This document shows, one piece after another, positions 5,704 to 13,009 of a DNA stretch of 13,802 nucleotides (positions are counted from its first letter, which is position 1; the number at the start of each line of letters is the position of its first letter). Origin of the DNA: Solobacterium sp. (GTDB lineage: Bacteria; Bacillota_I; Bacilli_A; Erysipelotrichales; Erysipelotrichaceae); NCBI GenBank assembly GCA_017514645.1, contig JAFWJP010000279.1:1-13802 (forward strand), given 5' to 3'. The position numbers and the translations under genes were made by a program. The notes under the pieces are model-generated. The model was not told the origin of the DNA. It made no database searches and saw only the letters and a program-made list of their open reading frames with translations.

Positions 5704-8337
5704 TCAAGCAATCAGATCACGAACAGCCTTGAGGGCATCTGCCACTTTTGCTGTATCGCGTCCGCCGGCCTGGGCCATATCCGGACGTCCGCCGCCCTTG
5801 CCTCCGCACAGAGCCGCAGCCGTACGAACCATCGTACCGGCATTGAGTCCCTTATCTACAGCGGCTTTGGACAGAGCGCCGACGAAGGTGACCTTGTCAG
5901 CTTCCGCATTGGTCAGGAAGACGACAGCGTTCTTCAGTTTGCCGCGCAGCAGATCTGCGTAGTTCTTCATCGCTGTTGCGTCCATATCCCTGACGTTCAG
6001 GAACAGAACATTCAGCCCGTTGATCTCTTCTGCCTTCTCCAGGGCATGATCTGCTTCCGCAGCCATTGCCTTCTGTCTCGCTTCCGCGACTTCCTTCTTC
6101 AGCCCATCGTTTTCCGCAAGCAGCTGTTCGATCTTTTCCTGGAGACCGGTATAGTTCGTCAGTTTCAGCAGTTTCGCTGTTTCATTGAGGTAATCCTCTT
6201 CACCGCGGAAAGCTTCATAGGCTTTCATCTTTGTGACACAGGTAATTCTGCGGATACCGGAACCGATCGATTCTTCGCTGAGGATCTTGAAGACACCCAG
6301 ATCCCCGGTGTTCGCAGCATGTGTACCACCGCAGAACTCCTTGGAGAAATCACCCATGGTAACGACACGGACTGTATCTCCGTACTTTTCATCAAACAAC
6401 GCGATAGCACCTGTCTGCTTCGCCTCTTCCACAGGCAGCACTTCCGTTCTGATCGGTACATTGGCTGCGATCATCTCGTTGACCATATGTTCGATCTCCG
6501 CCAGCTGCTCTGCAGATACCTTTTCAAAGTGGTTGAAGTCAAACCGCGCATAGTCCGGACCGTTGTAGGAACCTGCCTGACCGATATGATCGCCCAGCAG
6601 ACGTATCAGCGCGGACTGCAGCAGGTGCAGACTGGAATGGTTGGCACGGATCTTCTGCCTTCTTTCTGCGTCATATGCGCCTTCCAGGACATCGCCTTCA
6701 TGCAGCGTTCCGGAAGTGATATGGATGTGATGCATATGCTGATTGTGCGGTGCTTTGCGTACATCCAGAACTTCTGCTTCGAAACCTTCGCCGCGCAGTG
6801 TACCGATATCCGCTGTCTGTCCGCCGGATTCAGCGTAGAAGCAGCTCCTGTCGAGGATCACATCTCCTTCATCAACAAGTTCATCGACATGTACGCCATC
6901 GATGAAGAGCCCTGTCACCTTTCCTTTGCTTGTAAGGTCTGTATAGCCTGTGAACTCAAACGGTTCGTCGAAATTCATCAGATCTTCGGACTGTCCGTGC
7001 ATGGACTGTTCTTCGCCACGGGCATTTCTTGCACGTTCCTTCTGGATCTCCATCTCTTTCTCGAATCCTTCCAGATCAACGGTATAGCCCTTTTCTTCAG
7101 CGATTTCAGCTGTCAGTTCCTTGGGGAATCCGTAGGTGTCGTACAGTTTGAATACGACCGATCCGGACAGAACCTTGGTATCCTTGTAGTTTTCCAGTTC
7201 GTTGTTCAGCAGTTCTTCGCCGTTCGCCAGTGTTTTGTGGAACGATTCTTCCTCATTTCTGACCAGACGTGATACCAGAGTGACCTTGCCCTGCAGATAC
7301 GGATAGTATCCTTCCATCATATCCGCAACGACCTGAACGAGTTTGTACATGAACGCGCCGTCGATTCCGAGCTTGATGCCGTAGCGTACCGCTCTTCGGA
7401 GAACACGTCTGAGTACGTATCCGCGTCCGTCATTGGAGAAGGATGCACCATCGGCCAACGCAAAGGTAACCGTGCGGATATGGTCCGCAATGACCCGGTA
7501 GGCCATCTTGTATTCACGGTCGGAATACGGATGCTTTGCAAAGGTTTCCGTCGCTTCGATGACCGGCAGGAACAAGTCAGTATCAAAGTTTGTTTCACCG
7601 CCCTGGATCAGGCAGACAAGACGCTCCAGACCCATACCGGTATCGATGTTCTTCTGCGGCAGTTCCTGGTACTCCGTACGCGGCATCTCATCCGGACGGC
7701 AGTCATACTGCGAGAATACAACATTCCAGACTTCGATATAGCGGTCGTTTTCGATATCTTCAAAGAAGAGCTTCTCCCCCAGACCTTCCGGATCAAATTC
7801 CGGTCCACGGTCATAGTAGATCTCACTGTCAGGTCCGCCGGGTCCCCTGCCGATCTCCCAGAAGTTGTCATAGGTTTTGCGGATATGGTTCGGATCAATG
7901 TCCAGGGTATGCCAGATGGCAAGTGCTTCTGTATCATCCGGGTAGACCGTAACATACATCTTGTCCTTGTCGAAACCGATCCATTCCGGGGACGTCAGGA
8001 ATTCCCATGCCCAGGGACTGGCTTCTTTCTTGAAGTAATCACCGATCGAGAAGTTGCCCAGCATCTCGAAGAATGTATGGTGACGGGAGGTCTTTCCTAC
8101 ATTTTCGATATCGTTCGTCCGGATGGACTTCTGGGCATTGGCGATTCTCGGACACTGCGGTTTTTCCGTACCGTCAAAGTACTTCTTCAGCGGTGTAACA
8201 CCGGCGTTGATCCAGAGAAGTGTCGGGTCGTTGTGGGGAATCAGGCTAGCGCTGGGAAAGATCATGCATCCCTTCGTTTTGAAGAAGTCCAGGAACATCT
8301 GTCTGACCTGATTTCCGGTAAGCTGTTTGTTTGGCAT
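5704..8337 (-). CDS. alaS: Alanyl-tRNA synthetase
   Basis: Charges tRNA-Ala and edits mischarged Ser/Gly. The 877-residue product is full length. The class II catalytic core begins near residue 5 (FFKTKGCMIFPSASLIP; RHHTFFEMLGNFSIGDYF at 85-102; the glycine-rich GGPDSEIYYDRGPEF about 167-181). The editing domain keeps its zinc-binding HSSLH (567-571) and CGGTH (669-673). A coiled coil follows, and the C-Ala/DHHA1 domain ends with a GGKGGGRPDMAQAGG segment. I chose the ATG at 8337 because GGAGG lies about eight bases upstream and MPNKQLTGNQVRQMFLDFF is the family N-terminus. Upstream in-frame codons fall in the T-box. Expression is predicted to rise when uncharged tRNA-Ala accumulates. A strong terminator follows. 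Confidence 0.98.
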   Translation of the reverse strand: MPNKQLTGNQVRQMFLDFFKTKGCMIFPSASLIPHNDPTLLWINAGVTPLKKYFDGTEKPQCPRIANAQKSIRTNDIENVGKTSRHHTFFEMLGNFSIGDYFKKEASPWAWEFLTSPEWIGFDKDKMYVTVYPDDTEALAIWHTLDIDPNHIRKTYDNFWEIGRGPGGPDSEIYYDRGPEFDPEGLGEKLFFEDIENDRYIEVWNVVFSQYDCRPDEMPRTEYQELPQKNIDTGMGLERLVCLIQGGETNFDTDLFLPVIEATETFAKHPYSDREYKMAYRVIADHIRTVTFALADGASFSNDGRGYVLRRVLRRAVRYGIKLGIDGAFMYKLVQVVADMMEGYYPYLQGKVTLVSRLVRNEEESFHKTLANGEELLNNELENYKDTKVLSGSVVFKLYDTYGFPKELTAEIAEEKGYTVDLEGFEKEMEIQKERARNARGEEQSMHGQSEDLMNFDEPFEFTGYTDLTSKGKVTGLFIDGVHVDELVDEGDVILDRSCFYAESGGQTADIGTLRGEGFEAEVLDVRKAPHNQHMHHIHITSGTLHEGDVLEGAYDAERRQKIRANHSSLHLLQSALIRLLGDHIGQAGSYNGPDYARFDFNHFEKVSAEQLAEIEHMVNEMIAANVPIRTEVLPVEEAKQTGAIALFDEKYGDTVRVVTMGDFSKEFCGGTHAANTGDLGVFKILSEESIGSGIRRITCVTKMKAYEAFRGEEDYLNETAKLLKLTNYTGLQEKIEQLLAENDGLKKEVAEARQKAMAAEADHALEKAEEINGLNVLFLNVRDMDATAMKNYADLLRGKLKNAVVFLTNAEADKVTFVGALSKAAVDKGLNAGTMVRTAAALCGGKGGGRPDMAQAGGRDTAKVADALKAVRDLIA

Positions 8338-8352
8338 ATGTTTTCCTCCGAT

Positions 8353-8382
8353 AAAAAATCCTGCAGAATCACTTCTGCAGGA
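8353..8382 (-). terminator. T-box attenuator terminator upstream of alaS
   Basis: TCCTGCAGAA-GTGA-TTCTGCAGGA forms a perfect 10-bp stem (8359-8382) followed by six T residues (8353-8358) on the minus strand. Its 5' arm shares the TCCTG segment with the antiterminator, so the two folds exclude each other. Confidence 0.92.
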
Positions 8383-8575
8383 ACGTAGTTCTACGCGGTA
8401 CCATCCTGTTTCGCACATGAAGTGCGCACCTTAATTCATGCTTTAACGCTGCAGGCGGTGCTGATTGGGCACTCTCCTACGGAAGCTTCGCAATGTGCAC
8501 ACGGGGAAACTCTCACCTGTCATTCCCTCTCTGATGCGCTGCGTTCAGTGCTACTCACCCGTAATCAACGATTTA
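8353..8575 (-). ncRNA. T-box riboswitch leader (tRNA-Ala) of alaS
   Basis: Cis-acting leader that senses tRNA aminoacylation. The T-box element AGGATGGTACCGCG is at 8394-8407. CAGGA pairs with TCCTG around the seven-base bulge TGGTACC (8397-8403), and CGTAG pairs with CTACG above, giving the antiterminator. UGGU in the bulge is complementary to an ACCA tRNA end, as in tRNA-Ala with discriminator A. Stem I spans about 8467-8560: base GGG/CCC and CACT/AGTG, GAGTAG at 8551-8556, the AGAGA bulge at 8528-8532 and GGTGAGA in the distal loop at 8511-8517. GCT at 8484-8486, on the 3' side of the internal loop, is my candidate alanine specifier but the frame is not certain. CGCAC-TTCAT-GTGCG is a likely stem III. 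A weak promoter (TTGCTT, then TGTGATAAA) may overlap the recD2 stop. Confidence 0.93.
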
Positions 8576-8605
8576 ATGAGAGTTTATCACAGTTCAGCGG
8601 ATTCG

Positions 8606-10819
8606 TTAAGCAAAATCTTGCGGTTCTTCCGAAAGGATTACATAACCTGTATCCGAGCAAAGACGCTGTGACAATGTCGTACGCCGGCGGTGGCGGTCCT
8701 CATGCGCAATACCGTTCAGGAAGGCCTCCTTTGAGCCCAGCAGGATCAGGGAGCGGCGGGCACGTGTTACACCGGTGTAGATCAGTTTCTTCTGCAGCAT
8801 GATGGTATGCTGATGTGTCAGAGGCATGATGACGATCGGATATTCGCTGCCCTGTGATTTATGGACGGAGATACAGTAGGCAAGTGTAATATTGGAGATC
8901 GTTTCCGCAGTGTAGGACGCGATGATTCCGTCAAAGTCCACATACAGAGTCACCTTCCCGTTTTCGTTCTCCTGGGCGGTTTCGATCTCTGTCAGGATCC
9001 CGATATCACCATTGAAGACATCATCCTCCGGCTGGTTTTTCAGCTGCAGGATCTTGTCGCCTTCCCGGAATACGGTATAGCCGAAGCGCATCTGCCGCCT
9101 GCCCTCTTCTTCCGGATTGAACACTTCCTGAAGATAGTTGTTGAGCAGATCGATACCCGCATTGCCGCGGTACATCGGGGACAGGACCTGGATATCGTTC
9201 AGCAGATAGCCCTTTTCCATTGCATTGCGGACAATGGACGCAACATGGTAACGGATATCCTGCGACGGACATTCAAAGAATGCAACATCATGGGTATACG
9301 CTTCAAAATCAACAGTCCCCTGCCGGATATCATGAGCAAGCGCAATGACATCGGATTCGTGTTTCTGACGGTAGATATGGCTGAGTCGGATCAGGGGAAA
9401 CATACCGGAATCGATCAGGTCCCGGAGAATGCACCCGGGTGATACGGACGGCAGCTGGTCTTCATCTCCGATGATGCAGATCCGGCGTACATTGCGGCAG
9501 GCATCCAGAAGATGATAGAACAGCCAGGCATCAACCATGGAGAATTCATCAATGATCAGAAGATCAGCATATACAGGTTCATCTTCATTTCTGCCGAATG
9601 TATTGGATTCGAGATCCCATTTCAGCAGTGAATGGATGGTCATCGCACTCTGATCCGTAAGCTCCGACAAGCGTTTTGCGGCCCGTCCCGTCGGTGCAGT
9701 ACAGACGACTTCCGATCCGGGATACAGTTTCCGGTAAAGAGATGTCAGGGCTCTGACAACGGTTGTTTTGCCGGTACCCGGTCCTCCGGTTATGATCGTG
9801 AGCGGATGGGCAAAGAATGTCCGGATCGCTTCTGTCTGGTCTTCATCATAGCGGATCCCGGTTTCCTCCTGAAGCTGAAGGATTGCCGGTTCCAGCTGTG
9901 TTTCATCCACCGGGTCCGACAGCAGATACGGGAATGTTCTCAGAAAGGAAGCGATGCCTGCTTCGGCATCGTACTGTGTCACGGGATAGACGCGGTCTTC
10001 TTCCTCGATGAGCGAGCGGCGGCGGATTGCCGTCTGATACAGCGTCTCATAATCGAACGACAGCCCTTCGCACTTCCGGCAGAATGCTTCTTCCAGTTCA
10101 TCGTAATACAGGAAGGAATCTCCGTTCTGCATGCAGAGATCCATTGTCAAAGACACCAGCAAAGCATACAGCCGCCGTTCGTCATCGTGCGGAAAGCCAA
10201 GATTCATTGCGATCTTGTCGGCGGTTTCGAAACCGAACCCGTCGCATTCCTCGATGACGCGGTACGGGTTTTCTTTCAGTTTTACCAATGCCTGGGTACC
10301 GTAGGTACGGTTGAGTCTGACCAGATTACGCATGCCGATCCCATGAATATTCAGGAAGCGGATGAGCTGTTCCATTCCTTCATCTTCCGACATCAGCTGT
10401 TCATGGATCATTGCGGCCTTTTCCGCAGAGAGCGGTACACGTCTGAGACAGGAAGGATCATTCCTGATGAGGTCCAGACAGTCTTCCCCGAGGGTCTCCA
10501 CGATCTTCATGGCCGTCTTTCTGCCGATGCCGGGAAACTGCGGTCCGGAAAGAAACCGGATGATGCCTTCCGATTCGGTCGGAAGCGGTACACCGTAGGA
10601 ATGCATCCTGAACTGCATACCGTAGGTCGGATGCTCAACATATTCCCCGAGGATCTCATACTGCCTGTCTTTTTCCAGCACAGGAAAAATACCGGTGACA
10701 GTGATGATCCGTTCATTTTCATCCGTTCTCCGGAAGCGGAACACACTGTATCCGGTTTCTTCGTTCCTGTAGAGAATATAGGCTACATTCCCGGTAATGC
10801 GTATGACTTCATCGTTCAT
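8606..10819 (-). CDS. recD2: RecD2-type ATP-dependent DNA helicase
   Basis: 5'-3' superfamily 1B helicase acting in DNA repair and replication-fork maintenance in bacteria without RecBCD. The 737-residue product is of usual RecD2 size. An N-terminal OB-like region (about 1-75) and helix-hairpin-helix motifs (GPQFPGIGRKTAMKI about 92-106; HGIGMRNL; CDGFGFETADKIA 192-204) precede the motor. Motor motifs are GGPGTGKTT (345-353), LLIIDEFSMVD (420-430), GDEDQLPSVSPG (451-462), NGDIG (603-607), the UvrD-like SVHKSQGSEY (651-660) and YTGVTRAR (681-688). The ATG at 10819 is in ATGA overlap with the mnmA stop, so the two are translationally coupled. The gene ends about 30 bases before the T-box leader. 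Confidence 0.96.
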   Translation of the reverse strand: MNDEVIRITGNVAYILYRNEETGYSVFRFRRTDENERIITVTGIFPVLEKDRQYEILGEYVEHPTYGMQFRMHSYGVPLPTESEGIIRFLSGPQFPGIGRKTAMKIVETLGEDCLDLIRNDPSCLRRVPLSAEKAAMIHEQLMSEDEGMEQLIRFLNIHGIGMRNLVRLNRTYGTQALVKLKENPYRVIEECDGFGFETADKIAMNLGFPHDDERRLYALLVSLTMDLCMQNGDSFLYYDELEEAFCRKCEGLSFDYETLYQTAIRRRSLIEEEDRVYPVTQYDAEAGIASFLRTFPYLLSDPVDETQLEPAILQLQEETGIRYDEDQTEAIRTFFAHPLTIITGGPGTGKTTVVRALTSLYRKLYPGSEVVCTAPTGRAAKRLSELTDQSAMTIHSLLKWDLESNTFGRNEDEPVYADLLIIDEFSMVDAWLFYHLLDACRNVRRICIIGDEDQLPSVSPGCILRDLIDSGMFPLIRLSHIYRQKHESDVIALAHDIRQGTVDFEAYTHDVAFFECPSQDIRYHVASIVRNAMEKGYLLNDIQVLSPMYRGNAGIDLLNNYLQEVFNPEEEGRRQMRFGYTVFREGDKILQLKNQPEDDVFNGDIGILTEIETAQENENGKVTLYVDFDGIIASYTAETISNITLAYCISVHKSQGSEYPIVIMPLTHQHTIMLQKKLIYTGVTRARRSLILLGSKEAFLNGIAHEDRHRRRTTLSQRLCSDTGYVILSEEPQDFA

Positions 10820-11946
10820 TCTGCGTTTCTGCGGATCTGTTCCATCAGATCTTCACCATTGCGGTAAACCGCGTCTATGACACCGCCGCCGATCAGATGC
10901 TCTCCCAGATAGAAAACAGCTTCCTGACCCGGCGTGACGCTTCTGACGGTCTGGGGATACACCGCCCGGTAACCGTCTTCTGTACGGATCAGTTCCGTCT
11001 CCTGATCCGGCTGGCGGTAACGGAACTTGGCTGTACAGGAGATCCTGTCAGGGATATCCATGAGCAGGTTCATATCCGTGATCCGGCAGGCATCGGAATA
11101 CAGCCAGTGCTGATTCGCTTCGTCTGTTACATACAGTTCGTTTTTCTCAACATCCTTGCCGATCACGTAATACGGACCGGTACCGCCGATATCAAGGCCT
11201 TTTCTCTGCCCGATCGTGTAATAAAGAACTCCCTTATGCTCCCCTTCAGTCTTATGATTCGCAATATTGATGATCTTCCCCGGTTTCATCGGCAGATAAT
11301 TGCTCAGAAATGCCCGGAAATCACGTTCCCCGATGAAACAGATACCCGTGGAATCCTTCTTGCCGGCCACATTGAGACCGATTTCGGAAGCGATCCTGCG
11401 TACATCCTGTTTCTTCAGGTCTCCCAGGGGAAACCGGATATCCTTGATGATGTTCCGGTCAATCTGGGCAAGGAAATAGGTCTGGTCCTTGCCGGTATCC
11501 GCAGCTCTGGCGATCGTCGGCTGACCGTTGTATTCCGAGATTGAAGCATAGTGTCCGGTAGCGAACAGTTCAAAACCATTTCGGCGTCCGAATTCGATGA
11601 ATCTGCTGAATTTGATATGTTTGTTGCAGAGAATATCCGGATTCGGTGTTCTGCCTCTGCGGTATTCTTCCAGAAATGTCAGGAATACATCATTCCAGTA
11701 TTCTTCGATGAAATCAACGCGGAGAAGCGGCAGACCGAGGATCCGGCATACTTCAGCCGCATCGTTGTAATCCTGTTCCTGGGTACAGATCTCTTCGTTC
11801 AGTGTCGGATTGCCCAGGATATCATCATTGGCAGCGGAATCCCAGTTACGCATAAAGGCGCAGGTGACATCATATCCCTGCTGTTTCAGAAGCCATGCGG
11901 CTACCGCGCTGTCCACGCCACCGGACAAACCGACCATGATCTTCAT
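10816..11946 (-). CDS. mnmA: tRNA-specific 2-thiouridylase MnmA
   Basis: ATP-dependent enzyme that puts sulfur on U34 of tRNA-Lys, tRNA-Glu and tRNA-Gln. The 376-residue product has the PP-loop SGGVDS (8-13). Its nucleophilic cysteine lies in PNPDILCNK (Cys107) and the second catalytic cysteine in DSTGICFIGERDF (Cys203), both intact. The C-terminal domains include YYTIGQRKGLDIGGTGPYYV. I chose the ATG at 11946: AGGAGG lies just upstream and MKIMVGLSGGVDS is the standard N-terminus. The start is in ATGA overlap with the Spx-like gene and the stop overlaps recD2 in the same way. No cysteine desulfurase is adjacent, unlike the yrvO-mnmA pair of B. subtilis, so the sulfur donor must be encoded elsewhere. 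Confidence 0.97.
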   Translation of the reverse strand: MKIMVGLSGGVDSAVAAWLLKQQGYDVTCAFMRNWDSAANDDILGNPTLNEEICTQEQDYNDAAEVCRILGLPLLRVDFIEEYWNDVFLTFLEEYRRGRTPNPDILCNKHIKFSRFIEFGRRNGFELFATGHYASISEYNGQPTIARAADTGKDQTYFLAQIDRNIIKDIRFPLGDLKKQDVRRIASEIGLNVAGKKDSTGICFIGERDFRAFLSNYLPMKPGKIINIANHKTEGEHKGVLYYTIGQRKGLDIGGTGPYYVIGKDVEKNELYVTDEANQHWLYSDACRITDMNLLMDIPDRISCTAKFRYRQPDQETELIRTEDGYRAVYPQTVRSVTPGQEAVFYLGEHLIGGGVIDAVYRNGEDLMEQIRRNAE

Positions 11947-12305
11947 AGAACCTCCTCCCTGCTGCGGACCTTTCCGCAGAGACTCCATTTCGGGCATTTT
12001 ACATTGCAGTGGGCTGTCCGCAGTTCCTTCAGATGTTCAACGAGTTCCCGGTCTTCCTCATCAGACAAAAAAACAGGTTTCATGATCAGTGACGGATTCT
12101 CCTTCAGCAATGCCATCATTTCTTCTTCGTCTCTGTCTGAGCCGGGAAGCGGGTCACATGACCGGCGGATCATCTCCTGCAGTGCTGTAGGATCCAGCAG
12201 TGTACGGTAGAGATTCCGCTCTTCATAGGAAAAAAGCCGGTCTTTCAGATATTGTTTGATCCTGCGCCCGGCAGGACAGCTGTTAACGGTATACAGAACA
12301 AGCAT
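11943..12305 (-). CDS. Spx/ArsC-like thioredoxin-fold protein with C-terminal Cys cluster
   Basis: A 120-residue protein whose first 80 residues line up by eye with the Spx/ArsC family: LYTVNSCPAG (4-13) matches the Spx start LYTSPSCTSC, YEERNLY (27-33) matches FVERNIF, and LLKENPSLIMKPVFL (66-80) matches the helix and strand before the cis-proline region. Differences are large: the redox CxxC is CPAG, leaving only Cys10; the equivalent of Spx Gly52 is proline; and about ten residues are missing in the middle. The C-terminus adds His99, Cys100, Cys104 and Cys110, with CPKWSLC like the last part of some iron-sulfur motifs. Function is unknown: a redox regulator, a metal- or Fe-S-binding protein, or a sulfur carrier for MnmA are all possible. 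The start at 12305 has no good ribosome site and is five bases after the comK-like stop, so it is probably coupled. Confidence 0.65.
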   Translation of the reverse strand: MLVLYTVNSCPAGRRIKQYLKDRLFSYEERNLYRTLLDPTALQEMIRRSCDPLPGSDRDEEEMMALLKENPSLIMKPVFLSDEEDRELVEHLKELRTAHCNVKCPKWSLCGKVRSREEVL

Positions 12306-12310
12306 ATTGT

Positions 12311-12778
12311 TTATAAGTTCCCGGACAGAAAGTCTTCGGGATGTTCCTTGAATTCATTGAGCAGACGCCGGAACAGTTCACAGCGTTTCGCCTGGCTGCG
12401 CAGTACACGTACGTTGACATTGACCTTGAATGAGGTACCATCAAGAAACAGTACATTTGTCATGTCATCGCCCTCCGGCTTCATCCGCAGTACAGAATCA
12501 TAGGCGATCCAGACACAGGATCCGCTTTCCGGCGAGAGTGTCGGCATGAGCAGAGGTCCATCCTCGCTGATGAGCACAGGTATTTTCTGTACCGCGCCGG
12601 TCAGAGCACGGAACGCTTCCTGGCGCCCTTTCCGCGTCGATCCGCAGCGAATGCACAAACGATCGATCAGATCCAGAGGCATCTGACGTACAACAACCGA
12701 TTCATTGGCAAAGATACAGACGGAGGATCGCTGCTGAGCATCACAGCAGATAACATCAAGAGACCGCAGATTCCGCAT
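12311..12778 (-). CDS. ComK-like competence transcription factor
   Basis: A 155-residue protein I recognise as ComK family (PF06338). Aligned by eye to B. subtilis ComK, MPLDLIDRLCIRCGSTRKGR (33-52) matches the PLQIVDRSCRFFGSS-AGR block. KIPVLISEDGPLLMPTLSPE (65-84) matches the KPPIMV-FLFPTLSS block, and SGSCVWI (85-91) matches the CGWI segment. The VLFLDGTSFKVNVNVRVLRSQ region matches the following block. ComK binds AT-rich K-boxes and turns on comE, comG and comF genes. The protein ends about 35 residues before B. subtilis ComK (192), so the FMLYPK MecA-binding region has no counterpart. It starts at 12778 inside TGATG, sharing one base with the stop of the small membrane gene. It may activate competence, but an altered target set cannot be excluded. 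Confidence 0.8.
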   Translation of the reverse strand: MRNLRSLDVICCDAQQRSSVCIFANESVVVRQMPLDLIDRLCIRCGSTRKGRQEAFRALTGAVQKIPVLISEDGPLLMPTLSPESGSCVWIAYDSVLRMKPEGDDMTNVLFLDGTSFKVNVNVRVLRSQAKRCELFRRLLNEFKEHPEDFLSGNL

Positions 12779-12972
12779 CAGACCATCCTGTCATTGTACG
12801 GATCCGCATCATCCGCGTCCGTATCGTCATAGAACCGGTAGTAGCTTTCCTCCATGCGCTGCAGTACATGAAAACGGTGCTGGGCGATTGCCCGGTACAG
12901 AACGTAGAAACCGGCCAGGCATAGAAGCACTGTTACGGCAACGGACAGAAAATCACTGATGGATTCGATCAT
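12778..12972 (-). CDS. Small one-TM protein, unknown function
   Basis: A 64-residue protein that I do not recognise. Residues about 9-28 (LSVAVTVLLCLAGFYVLYRA) form one TM helix. The following stretch is mildly basic (AQHRFHVLQR) and then tyrosine-rich and acidic (YYRFYDDTDADDADPYND). It is first in the run that continues with the comK-like gene, which begins on its stop codon. The start codon has no ribosome site: upstream bases are TCTCC then TATAAT, and the predicted transcript would begin only about two bases before the ATG. Tight coupling to the comK-like gene supports real expression, but no function should be assigned. Confidence 0.65.
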   Translation of the reverse strand: MIESISDFLSVAVTVLLCLAGFYVLYRAIAQHRFHVLQRMEESYYRFYDDTDADDADPYNDRMV

Positions 12973-12980
12973 ACACGTTC

Positions 12981-13009
12981 ATTATAGGAGAAATTCAATC
13001 CCTGAACAA
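12981..13009 (-). promoter_or_regulatory. Sigma-A-type promoter of the small protein-comK-like-spx-like-mnmA-recD2 run
   Basis: On the minus strand TTGTTC, a 17-base spacer and a perfect TATAAT (12981-12986) lie at the end of trmL and in the 22-base gap that follows. The -35 matches TTGACA only in TTG. A start seven bases past the -10 would fall about two bases before the ATG at 12972, giving a nearly leaderless mRNA. Confidence 0.5.

Noticed and set aside
5580..5711. N-terminal extension of ireB by 44 codons
   Set aside because: It would run through the alaS terminator hairpin; the ATG at 5579 has a ribosome site and gives the usual family length.
5542..7272. Long plus-strand open frame of 576 codons
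   Set aside because: It lies wholly antisense to ireB and alaS, whose protein motifs are unmistakable, and its translation has no recognisable domain; it is a codon-bias shadow.
8338..8418. N-terminal extension of alaS by 27 codons
   Set aside because: It would translate the T-box antiterminator and attenuator; the ATG at 8337 has a good ribosome site and the family N-terminus.
9632..10867. Plus-strand open frame of 411 codons
   Set aside because: Antisense to recD2, including its Walker A region; no domain and no ribosome-site support.
11947..11997. N-terminal extension of mnmA by 17 codons
   Set aside because: It overlaps the ribosome site of the ATG at 11946 and the end of the Spx-like gene; the MnmA family starts at the PP-loop strand.
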